DNA of 64,000 nucleotides. It comes from Microbacterium sp. (GTDB lineage Bacteria > Actinomycetota > Actinomycetes > Actinomycetales > Microbacteriaceae). Positions 53,711-61,138 of the stretch are shown piece after piece. Location of the stretch: assembly GCF_031180975.1 (NCBI RefSeq), contig NZ_JAPSLI010000005.1, forward strand, positions 1 to 64,000. Reading direction: 5' to 3'. The position numbers were made by a program, and so were the translations under genes. The notes beneath the pieces are model-generated. The model had not been told where the DNA came from. It saw only the letters and a list, made by a program, of their open reading frames with translations, and ran no database searches. Every line of letters begins with the position of its first letter. Within the stretch, counting starts at the first letter, position 1.

Positions 53711-55617
53711 CCCTGCGCCTCGAAGATCTCGCGCCAGGAGCTCTCCGACACCAGCTCCGGAAGGGCGTTCCGGTACTGCCGCTGCAGCTCCGGCCAGCGT
53801 CTGCGGAGGCGGCGGTGCAGGCGCCAGGAGTCGACCAGCATGCGACGGTACTGCGCGCGGTCACGGGTGTAGATGTTCTTCCCGGAACCGTCCGCAGAGC
53901 TCACCAGCGCGCTGTCGAAGTAGGGGACCCGCCACCAGTGGGCGTCGCCCTTGCCGAACTCCACCTCGGGCTGCTCGACGTTGGCGGGATCGGGTTCGTG
54001 CAGCCAGTGTGCGACCAGCGTGCGCAGTGTGAACCAGCGCAGCCGGAGGCCGGTCGGGCTGTCGAACTCGTGCGTCTTCTGGCGCTTGTACACCTGACGT
54101 CCGCGCCGGGAGTGCAGCACGCGGCTGGGGTCGCGGTGCACGATCGTCTCGGGAAAGTCCGCGGCCATGGCACGCGCCGCGGGCATCGCGCTGGCGAGGT
54201 TCTGCCGCATGTGGGCGGGACCGGAGAGGACGTCGCGCAGTGCCTGCGCCCGCAGCGCCACCGGGTAGTACTGCATCATCATGAGGTGCTTGAGGTCGAC
54301 GCGCAGACTGTGCCGCAGCAACCGGCCGCCATGCGGGACGCTCGAGTGCAGAAGTCCGGCGACGATCCGGTTGCGGGCGTGGAAGTAGGCCTGCCAATCG
54401 ATCGTGTCGTCCTTGTTGATCCACGACACGTGCCAGAGCGCGACGCCGGGCAAGGATACGGTGGGGAACCCCGCCTCGCCCGCGCGCAGGCAGAACTCGG
54501 CGTCGTCCCATTTGATGAACGCGGGCAGGGCGAGGCCGACCTCTCGGATCGCGGCGAGCGGGATCAGGCACATCCACCAGCCGTTGTAGTCGGCGTCCAT
54601 CCGCATGTGCAGCAGGGGCGACTGGCGCAGATTCGCCACGCCGAAGTCGTGCGGCATCTTCTCCTGGTAGAGATTCCGCCACATGAACGGGTGCTCGTCG
54701 ACGACCTCGGCCCAGCCGTGCAGCTTGGGGCGGTCCAGCAGGTCGAACATATGACCGCCGACGAGGACGGGGCTCGTGGCGTACCGCGCGAACACGATGG
54801 AGCGCCGCAGTGACTCCGGCTCCAGGCGCACGTCATCGTCCAGCAGTTGAACGAACTCGCTCTCCGGGCGCCGCAGTGTCTCGGCCATGGCCCGAGCGAA
54901 CCCGCCCGATCCGCCAAGGTTGGGTTGGCGGATGACCTGCAGCGTCTCGCCCAGGCGCGCCGCGGCGTCCGCGAAACCGTCCTGGTCGGAGACCAGCTGG
55001 GTGCCCTGGTCGACGAGGAAGATGCGGTCGACGTGCTCGAGCGCGTCGGGCGCATCCGCCAGCGCCTGCAGCGTCGACACGCAGTAGTCCGGCTTGTTGT
55101 AGGTGGTGATGCCCAACGATGCCTTGCCAGTGCGGGCCGGCTCCTGCTCGGTCGTCCACTCGGCGCCCTCGAGCGTGGCATTCTTCTCGTCGGCGACGAC
55201 GTCGAACCAGATCCAGCCGCCGTCCGAATATTCGGTGAGGGAGAGATCGAACGACGTCGTCGACTCGCCGGTGACCTCGCGAGTGGCCACACGCTGTCGC
55301 ACCCCCGCGCCGTTCGATCGATACACCAGCACAGTGGCAGGGCCGCTGGTGCGGACCGTGAGCCGGATCTCCCGCACGCTGGTCCAGTGCTGCCAGTACG
55401 ACGCGGGGAATGCGTTGAAGTAGGTGCCGAGCGACACGCGACGGCCGGCGACGATGCGCGCGCGGTTGCGTCCGAGGATGTTCCCGAGGTGCGCGCGGCT
55501 GGAGACCCGGACAGGTTCCTCATCGATGAACGACCACGTCTCCGGATCCGCGTACAGCGGAAGCAGATCGGGGTCTCGGTCGAGCGGGAAGACGACGTTC
55601 TGCAGCACGTGGGTCAC
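53707..55617 (-). CDS. glfT2: GlfT2-like polymerising galactofuranosyltransferase
   Basis: A 636-residue enzyme, essentially the length of mycobacterial GlfT2. It has an N-terminal beta-sandwich (about 1-160), then a GT-A domain: SLGITTYNKPDYCVSTLQAL at 167-186, metal site FVQLLDDDVRLEP near 260, YNGWW near 344-348, the catalytic-type FIKWDDAEFCLR with Asp371/372, and WHVSW with His396, the same places as reported catalytic and metal residues of M. tuberculosis GlfT2 as I recall them. A C-terminal helical region follows. It builds the alternating beta-1,5/1,6 galactan on a polyprenyl lipid. GTG 55617 is preceded by a TAAGCT box 8 nt away. Confidence 0.93.
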   Translation of the reverse strand: MTHVLQNVVFPLDRDPDLLPLYADPETWSFIDEEPVRVSSRAHLGNILGRNRARIVAGRRVSLGTYFNAFPASYWQHWTSVREIRLTVRTSGPATVLVYRSNGAGVRQRVATREVTGESTTSFDLSLTEYSDGGWIWFDVVADEKNATLEGAEWTTEQEPARTGKASLGITTYNKPDYCVSTLQALADAPDALEHVDRIFLVDQGTQLVSDQDGFADAAARLGETLQVIRQPNLGGSGGFARAMAETLRRPESEFVQLLDDDVRLEPESLRRSIVFARYATSPVLVGGHMFDLLDRPKLHGWAEVVDEHPFMWRNLYQEKMPHDFGVANLRQSPLLHMRMDADYNGWWMCLIPLAAIREVGLALPAFIKWDDAEFCLRAGEAGFPTVSLPGVALWHVSWINKDDTIDWQAYFHARNRIVAGLLHSSVPHGGRLLRHSLRVDLKHLMMMQYYPVALRAQALRDVLSGPAHMRQNLASAMPAARAMAADFPETIVHRDPSRVLHSRRGRQVYKRQKTHEFDSPTGLRLRWFTLRTLVAHWLHEPDPANVEQPEVEFGKGDAHWWRVPYFDSALVSSADGSGKNIYTRDRAQYRRMLVDSWRLHRRLRRRWPELQRQYRNALPELVSESSWREIFEAQG

Positions 55618-55631
55618 GGGGCGACAGCTTA
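55618..55631 (-). promoter_or_regulatory. -10 box TAAGCT for the glfT operon
   Basis: Minus-strand TAAGCT (55631-55626), 8-nt gap, GTG 55617. Confidence 0.45.
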
Positions 55632-55679
55632 CCGGCACCGGCTTGCAAACCCCGGTGAGAGCATCACAGCGCACCTCGA

Positions 55680-55691
55680 TACGATGACCGG
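55680..55691 (+). promoter_or_regulatory. -10 box TACGAT, leaderless start of galE
   Basis: TACGAT (55680-55685), 6-nt gap, GTG 55692. Same hexamer and spacing as at glf, which makes joint regulation of Galf supply plausible. Confidence 0.6.
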
Positions 55692-56684
55692 GTGAAGGCT
55701 CTGATCACCGGCGGCGCCGGGTACATCGGTTCGACGGTCGCCAGTGCATGCCTCGACGCCGGCATCCAGGTCGTCATCCTCGACGACCTCTCCACGGGGC
55801 GAGCCGACTTCGGTGAGGGGCGCTCGCTGTATTGCGGCGACATCGCCGACGGTGAGCTCGTCGACCGGATCGTTACGGAGCATCCCGACATCGACGTCGT
55901 CATCCACTGCGCCGCGCGCATCGTCGTGCCGGAGTCGGTCGCCGACCCGCTGGGCTACTACGACGCGAACGTGGCCAAGACCATTGCGCTGCTGCAGCGG
56001 TTGCTGCTCCACGGGATCGACCGTGTCGTGTTCAGCTCATCCGCGTCGGTGTATCTCGGCGAGAGCGGAACCGGCGTCGATGAGGACGCGCCTCTTGCAC
56101 CGGGCAGTCCCTATGCGACCACCAAGTGGATGGTGGAGCGCATCCTGGAGGACACCGCGTCTGCCGGGCGCATGCGTGCGATCTCCCTGCGCTACTTCAA
56201 TCCGATCGGCGCCGACCCGCGGCTTCGAACCGGCCTGCAGAATCCGAAGCCCTCGCACGCGCTCGGCAGGATCATGTCGGCTCACGAAACCGGCACCGCA
56301 TTCACTCTGACCGGCGTGGACTGGCCCACCCGGGACGGATCCGGGCTGCGCGACTACATCCACGTGTGGGATCTCGCCCGGGCGCACGTCGCCGCGGTGC
56401 AGCGGTTCGACGAGGTCGCCACGGCCGAGCAGCCCTACCGTGTGCTGAATCTGGGCACCGGCGAGGGAGTCACGGTGCGTGAACTCATCGCCGCGTTCGA
56501 GAAGGTCACCGGCGAGCCGCTCGCCGTCGTCGAGGCTGGACGGCGGCCAGGCGATCAGGCCGGCGCCTACGCCATCGTGGATCGCGCGCAGCGGACCCTC
56601 GACTGGCGCTCGGAGCGCAGCATCGAGGACGGAGTGCGGGACGCCCTCGCCTGGGCCGAGAAGCTGCGCACGCTGCCCTCCTGA
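55692..56684 (+). CDS. galE: UDP-glucose 4-epimerase
   Basis: A 330-residue short-chain dehydrogenase-type epimerase. It interconverts UDP-Glc and UDP-Gal with bound NAD. Seen: ALITGGAGYIGSTVA at the start, LDDLSTGRADF near residue 31, SSSASVYLGE near 115, catalytic Tyr and Lys in SPYATTKWMVE near 140-150, RYFNPIGADP near 170 and DYIHVWDLARAH near 222. The order of residues is typical of GalE. Placed beside glfT2 and near glf, it supplies UDP-Gal for galactofuranose. GTG 55692 fits the leaderless spacing. Confidence 0.95.
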   Translation: MKALITGGAGYIGSTVASACLDAGIQVVILDDLSTGRADFGEGRSLYCGDIADGELVDRIVTEHPDIDVVIHCAARIVVPESVADPLGYYDANVAKTIALLQRLLLHGIDRVVFSSSASVYLGESGTGVDEDAPLAPGSPYATTKWMVERILEDTASAGRMRAISLRYFNPIGADPRLRTGLQNPKPSHALGRIMSAHETGTAFTLTGVDWPTRDGSGLRDYIHVWDLARAHVAAVQRFDEVATAEQPYRVLNLGTGEGVTVRELIAAFEKVTGEPLAVVEAGRRPGDQAGAYAIVDRAQRTLDWRSERSIEDGVRDALAWAEKLRTLPS

Positions 56685-56687
56685 CCA

Positions 56688-57992
56688 TCACCCGTCGCCC
56701 GAGCGCAGCGTGGTGATCGTGCCGGTCTGCGCGGCGTCGATGGTCTCCCGCCACGACCGGCTCTGACCGGCTCGGAGGGCGCACAGCACGAGCAGCACCC
56801 ATACGGTCCCGGTGAGCGTGAAGCTCTCGAACATCGACTCCACCGCGAGTGTCACGAGCACCAGGGGCGTCCAGGCGTACACCACCGAGCGCCGCACGCT
56901 CGCGACGAGCCAGGAGCGCACCACCGCGACGCCGCCGAGCAGCAGAAACAGCGCCAGCCCCACCCAGCCGAGCTGCAGCAACGTGTCGAAGTAGGCGTTC
57001 AGCGCCGACTGGTGCCGGTCGTTCAGCAGGAAGTTCAGGTAGGTGAACGGGTACTCGCCCCGAGGCCACGGGCCGAACCAGCCCCAGCCGGTGACCGGAC
57101 GCTGCGCCACGAAGTCGAGCAGCTGGTTCCACAGGTCCGCACGGGTGGAGAAGTCGGACCCGGCATCCAGCATCCGGATGATCTGGTGCCGCAGCGCGAA
57201 CGCGAGAGCCAGCGCGATCGCCACCAGCGCCCCCACCATCCATTGCACCGACACTCGGCGCGCCGGCGCGGTGTGGCGGACCACGGTGAGGGCGCCGGTC
57301 GCCACGCCGACACCGGCGGCGAGCACCACCACCGACGGGGACGCGGACAGCAGGGCGAGGAATCCGCCCAGCGCCACGGAGAAGACGCCGACGCCGCGGC
57401 TGACCGACTGGGTGCGCCACTCGATCGCGAAGGTGACCAGACCGATGACGGCCACGAAGCCGAGCATGTTGCGGGTGCCGAAGATCCCCTGGATGGGGCC
57501 CCCGAGAGCGAGGTTCCCGCTGATGCCGAACGCGGTGAACGGAATGTCCAGAAGCACGCCCGACAGGAGTTCGAGCAGCAGCGAGACGCTGAGCAGCCAG
57601 CGCAGCGTGTCGCCGATCGCACGCACGGTCTGCAGGGTGTCGCGCACGTGACCGACAGTGATCGCGATCGCCGCGTACCCGAACAGGGTCGCCCAGCCGG
57701 CGAGGGTGTGCGCACGGTCGGTGGTCCACAGCACGCTGATGAGGGCGAGGGCCAGGAAGGCGAGCAGCGACGACGGCGCGAAGCGCAGCGGCGACAGCTC
57801 CTCGCGCCGCGCGGCGAGCACCGCGAGGCCGGTCACTGCCAGCGCGGCGACGATCGTGGCGAGTGTCACCCGCGAGGTCAGCCGCTCGATGAGGAACGAC
57901 GAGAAGGTCGCCGTGAGCGCCGCCAGAGTGTAGGCACGGGCGAACTCGGCGGACTGCAGGCCGGCAGCGAGCCGTCGGCGCCGTGAGGTCAT
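56688..57992 (-). CDS. O-antigen ligase/polymerase-like membrane protein (copy 1)
   Basis: A 434-residue protein with about eleven hydrophobic helices. The outer loop carries FSTRADLWNQLLDFVAQRPVTGWGWFGP (R and the GxG pattern of the Wzy_C/WaaL family) and then NDRHQSALNAYFDTLLQLGWVG with the expected His. Such proteins join or polymerise lipid-linked glycans outside the membrane. ATG 57992 overlaps the stop of the next gene upstream, so both are co-expressed. It is convergent with galE, 3 bp away. Whether it ligates or polymerises is not visible. Confidence 0.82.
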   Translation of the reverse strand: MTSRRRRLAAGLQSAEFARAYTLAALTATFSSFLIERLTSRVTLATIVAALAVTGLAVLAARREELSPLRFAPSSLLAFLALALISVLWTTDRAHTLAGWATLFGYAAIAITVGHVRDTLQTVRAIGDTLRWLLSVSLLLELLSGVLLDIPFTAFGISGNLALGGPIQGIFGTRNMLGFVAVIGLVTFAIEWRTQSVSRGVGVFSVALGGFLALLSASPSVVVLAAGVGVATGALTVVRHTAPARRVSVQWMVGALVAIALALAFALRHQIIRMLDAGSDFSTRADLWNQLLDFVAQRPVTGWGWFGPWPRGEYPFTYLNFLLNDRHQSALNAYFDTLLQLGWVGLALFLLLGGVAVVRSWLVASVRRSVVYAWTPLVLVTLAVESMFESFTLTGTVWVLLVLCALRAGQSRSWRETIDAAQTGTITTLRSGDG

Positions 57993-59407
57993 GGCACCCG
58001 CCGCGCCCGCGGGCCGTGCGTGATCAGGGGCGTGCGCTCGCCGACGCCGACACCGATCAGGGGGACGGCTTTGATCTTGAAGGACAGCAGCACCAGCAGC
58101 ATCCAGCCCCACAACATCAGCGGAGCGGATTCGGCTAGCCCCTCGACGAGCAGCACCGCGACCAGAAGGAGGGGGAGCAGGGCGAGGGGGGAGTAGGGGC
58201 GGCGGTCGTCGAGGTCCCATCGGGGCCGGTCGACGGCGAAGAACCACGCCCGCCAGGTGAGCGCCAGCCACGCCACTGCCAGCACGACGACACCGATCGT
58301 GCCCAGCTGCAGGAACGCGTCCAACCACATGTTGTGCGCGTGGAACACGCTCAGCCCGTGGTCGACGATCCAGCCGTCGAACGCCGGATCCCACGGGACC
58401 CACGGCGACGAGAAGCCGTTGCCGGCGAACGGGCGCTGGATCGCGCGCTGCCAGACCGCGTCCCAGATCTCGAGACGGCCCGTGAGGTCGGACCCCTTGC
58501 CGAGTAGCGCGAGCAGCCGATCCCGCAGCAGCAGCGCGGTGAGGATGCCGGCGGCGGCGACCGCGCCGAACACCAGGTAGACAGTCCGGCGCTGCGCAGG
58601 GGTCGTGGTGCCGCGCATGATGAGCGCCGCCGCGAGCACCGCCGCCACCACGAGCGCGCTGAGATACACCGTCGCCGAGGCGGCCTTGAACAGCAGCACC
58701 ACCGCGACCAGCGCCCACACGATCAGGGCGCCGCGCCTGCGCACCCCCGCCGCGTAGAGCACGCCGAACACGATCAGCGCGAACAGGCACAGGATCGCCA
58801 GCGTGTGCGCGTTGCCGACGATCCCCTGGATGCGGCCGTCCTCGAACAGGTTGCCGCGCACCCAGTACAGGTGCGGGTCGATCTTCCCCTCCGGCACGTC
58901 GACGAAGTTCGGCAGGACGGGATGCCGGACGATCAGCGCGACCCACAGCTCGATCGCGAGCGACAGGCCGAGGACGACCTTCATGGTGGACGACAGCGCG
59001 CGGGCGATCTCCTGCCACGTCAGCATGGTCGCCACGAACAGCGCGTTGACCGTCACGGTCGCCAGCAGCACCCACGTCAGCATCGTGGCGCCCGGCCAGC
59101 GCGACCACAGCACCGACAGCAGCGCGAGCGCGACGTACGTCATCGCCGCCCAGGGCAGGCGCCGCCACGGGAACCGGGTCGGCCGCTCCTGCGCGATCGC
59201 GGTCACCCAGATCGCCAGCACGCCGAGCGTCAGCACGCCGAGCACCACCGCAGCGCCGGTGACACCGAGCAGGTTGTACACGGCGGTGTGCGCGAACACG
59301 CCGAACATGGTGAGCACGCTGTAGGCGCGCACGAGAAGGTGGCCGGTCGCCTCGCGCGCGGGGGCGACAGGCGGGGCGGCCACCGGATGCTTGGTGTACA
59401 CGGCCAT
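57989..59407 (-). CDS. O-antigen ligase/polymerase-like membrane protein (copy 2)
   Basis: A 472-residue relative of copy 1 with a similar helix pattern. The outer loop reads DLTGRLEIWDAVWQRAIQRPFAGNGFSSP, then VFHAHNMWLDAFLQLGTIG, where Arg, GxG and His match the Wzy_C family. The N-terminus is short and cytosolic (AVYTKHPVAAPPVAP). Two such genes in tandem may serve two different polymers or act together. ATG 59407 is preferred over ATG 59413 because the former lies 7 nt from a TAGCCT -10 box while the latter is only 1 nt from it. Divergent from manA. Confidence 0.82.
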   Translation of the reverse strand: MAVYTKHPVAAPPVAPAREATGHLLVRAYSVLTMFGVFAHTAVYNLLGVTGAAVVLGVLTLGVLAIWVTAIAQERPTRFPWRRLPWAAMTYVALALLSVLWSRWPGATMLTWVLLATVTVNALFVATMLTWQEIARALSSTMKVVLGLSLAIELWVALIVRHPVLPNFVDVPEGKIDPHLYWVRGNLFEDGRIQGIVGNAHTLAILCLFALIVFGVLYAAGVRRRGALIVWALVAVVLLFKAASATVYLSALVVAAVLAAALIMRGTTTPAQRRTVYLVFGAVAAAGILTALLLRDRLLALLGKGSDLTGRLEIWDAVWQRAIQRPFAGNGFSSPWVPWDPAFDGWIVDHGLSVFHAHNMWLDAFLQLGTIGVVVLAVAWLALTWRAWFFAVDRPRWDLDDRRPYSPLALLPLLLVAVLLVEGLAESAPLMLWGWMLLVLLSFKIKAVPLIGVGVGERTPLITHGPRARRVP

Positions 59408-59420
59408 CGGCATCAGGCTA
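59408..59420 (-). promoter_or_regulatory. -10 box TAGCCT for ligase-like operon
   Basis: Minus-strand TAGCCT (59420-59415), 7-nt gap, ATG 59407. Confidence 0.5.
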
Positions 59421-59478
59421 CCGTGATCGGGCTCGCCGCCGGCGGTGTCATGCACGCTCGCCGCCCCGGGGGCGGCTC

Positions 59479-59490
59479 TAGGCTGAGGGC
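59479..59490 (+). promoter_or_regulatory. -10 box TAGGCT, leaderless start of manA
   Basis: TAGGCT (59479-59484), 6-nt gap, ATG 59491. Confidence 0.55.
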
Positions 59491-60606
59491 ATGCTGCTCG
59501 CTCTCTCGAACACGCCCCGCGACTACGCCTGGGGGTCGACCACGCTGCTCGCCGAGCTCGAGGGCCGCGCACCGTCCGGCGCCCCCGAAGCTGAGGTCTG
59601 GTTCGGCGATCACCCGGGCGACCCCGCCGACGTGGCGGGCTCCGGAACGCTCGACGCCATCACCGGCGGCACCCTGCCGTACCTGCTCAAGCTGCTCGCG
59701 GCGACATCACCGCTCTCCATCCAGGTGCACCCCACCCGCGAGCAGGCCGCCGCCGGCTTCGCCAGGGAGACCGGCCTCGACCCCGCCGACCCCAGCCGCA
59801 ACTACCGCGACGACAACCACAAGCCCGAGCTGATCGTCGCGCTGAGCGAGCGCTTCGAAGCACTCAGCGGCCTCCGCCCGGTGGCGGACACACTGCGCCT
59901 TCTCGACGCGCTCCCCGCGACTTCCGGCGTGCGCGCACTGCGCGAGCGACTCACCGGCGACGGCGACGTGCTGCGCGACACGATCGGCTGGGCGCTGTCG
60001 GGCGAGGCGCCGGTGGACGACATCGTCGCCGCGCTCGCCGCGGCGGAATCCGACGAGTTCGCCGACACGCTGAACGGGGTGCGCGGCATCGCGGAGCGGT
60101 ACCCCGGCGACGGCGGTGTCGTGGTCGCGCTGCTGATGAACTTCCTCGTGCTGCGCCGCGGCGAGGGCGTGTTCCTCCGCGCCGGTCTGCTGCACGCCTA
60201 CGTCTCCGGGCTCGGGGTGGAGATCATGGCGGCGAGCGACAACGTGCTGCGCGGCGGTCTGACCCCCAAGCACATCGACGTCGCCGAGCTGCTCGCCGTG
60301 CTCGACACCACGCCGGGGCCGGTGCCGGTGCTGCGCCCCGCCGCCGAGGGACCCGTCACGACCTACGACGTCCCGATCCCGGACTTCGCCCTGCGTCGCG
60401 TGCAGCTGGACGGGCGCGTCGAGGTGCGCGTCAACGGCCCCGCGATGGTGCTCGCCACCGTCGGTGACGTCACGGTCTCCAGCGCGGACGCCGACCTGCG
60501 CGTTCCGGTGGGGACCGCCGCCTTCGCGAGTGCCGACGAGACCCTCCTCACGCTGGACGGCAGGGGAGAGGCGTTCGTCGCGGAGCCGGGTGCGCAACGC
60601 GACTGA
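59491..60606 (+). CDS. manA: Mannose-6-phosphate isomerase, class I
   Basis: A 371-residue zinc enzyme that interconverts fructose-6-phosphate and mannose-6-phosphate, the entry to GDP-mannose. Zinc-site motifs: LSIQVHPTREQA with Gln78 and His80, DDNHKPEL with Glu113, and the GLLHAYVSGLGVEIMAASDN region near residue 230, all in PMI type I order. The N-terminal YAWGSTTLL and the VWFGDHPGDP segment also fit. In mycobacteria manA lies near whiB2 as it does here. It feeds mannosylation in the cell envelope, and perhaps GDP-sugars for the glycans of this locus. Confidence 0.95.
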   Translation: MLLALSNTPRDYAWGSTTLLAELEGRAPSGAPEAEVWFGDHPGDPADVAGSGTLDAITGGTLPYLLKLLAATSPLSIQVHPTREQAAAGFARETGLDPADPSRNYRDDNHKPELIVALSERFEALSGLRPVADTLRLLDALPATSGVRALRERLTGDGDVLRDTIGWALSGEAPVDDIVAALAAAESDEFADTLNGVRGIAERYPGDGGVVVALLMNFLVLRRGEGVFLRAGLLHAYVSGLGVEIMAASDNVLRGGLTPKHIDVAELLAVLDTTPGPVPVLRPAAEGPVTTYDVPIPDFALRRVQLDGRVEVRVNGPAMVLATVGDVTVSSADADLRVPVGTAAFASADETLLTLDGRGEAFVAEPGAQRD

Positions 60607-60674
60607 GCGGCGCGACACGCCGGAGTGACCCCAAGAACCTTAAACGGCCTCTTGAGGGTTTACGATCTCGCGAC

Positions 60675-60703
60675 TTGACCCCAGCGAATGACACGGGTGT
60701 AAT
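60675..60703 (+). promoter_or_regulatory. Consensus-like promoter for whiB2
   Basis: TTGACC (60675-60680), 17-bp spacer, TGTAAT (60698-60703). This is the best -35/-10 pair in the window. Transcription from about 60710 gives a 40-nt leader with GGGAG before ATG 60751. A second box TTTACGAT at 60659-60666 could be another promoter. Confidence 0.7.
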
Positions 60704-60750
60704 TAGTCAAGCGCAGCCCGAGGGGGGCAAGGCGGGGTAGGGAGTTTGAG

Positions 60751-61065
60751 ATGACGGGTTACCGTTCAGACGTTCCCGAGAACTGGTTCGTCGATCCGGT
60801 CAATCTCGGCGTGCCGGGCGTACGCCGAGCCGACGCCGACGAGGACAACGCACTCGCATGGCAGGCCGACGCGCTGTGCGCGCAGACCGACCCCGAGGCG
60901 TTCTTCCCCGAGAAGGGCGGTTCGACGCGCGACGCGAAGCGGATCTGCACGTCGTGCGATGTCCGCGGCGAATGCCTCGAGTACGCACTGGCGAACGACG
61001 AGCGCTTCGGCATCTGGGGCGGCCTCAGCGAGCGCGAGCGTCGCAAGCTCAAGCGTCGCGCCTGA
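60751..61065 (+). CDS. whiB2: WhiB-family regulator (WhiB2/WhmD type)
   Basis: A 104-residue iron-sulfur transcription factor. Four cluster cysteines: Cys43 in ALCAQTDPEAFFPEKGG, Cys66, Cys69 and Cys75 in RICTSCDVRGECLEYAL. The turn GIWGGLSERERRKLKRR near 87-103 gives the DNA-binding tail. The CAQTDPEAFFPEKGGSTRDAK stretch and NDERFG are those of Streptomyces WhiB and mycobacterial WhiB2, which control division and septation with sigma factor A-type partners. The neighbour manA supports orthology. Strong promoter and GGGAG ribosome site upstream. Confidence 0.95.
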   Translation: MTGYRSDVPENWFVDPVNLGVPGVRRADADEDNALAWQADALCAQTDPEAFFPEKGGSTRDAKRICTSCDVRGECLEYALANDERFGIWGGLSERERRKLKRRA

Positions 61066-61138
61066 GGGCTCGGCTTCGCGGGCGCGCCGGTCGCGCTGAC
61101 CCGGGCATCGCCACGGCCTGCATAGGCTGACTGTCGTC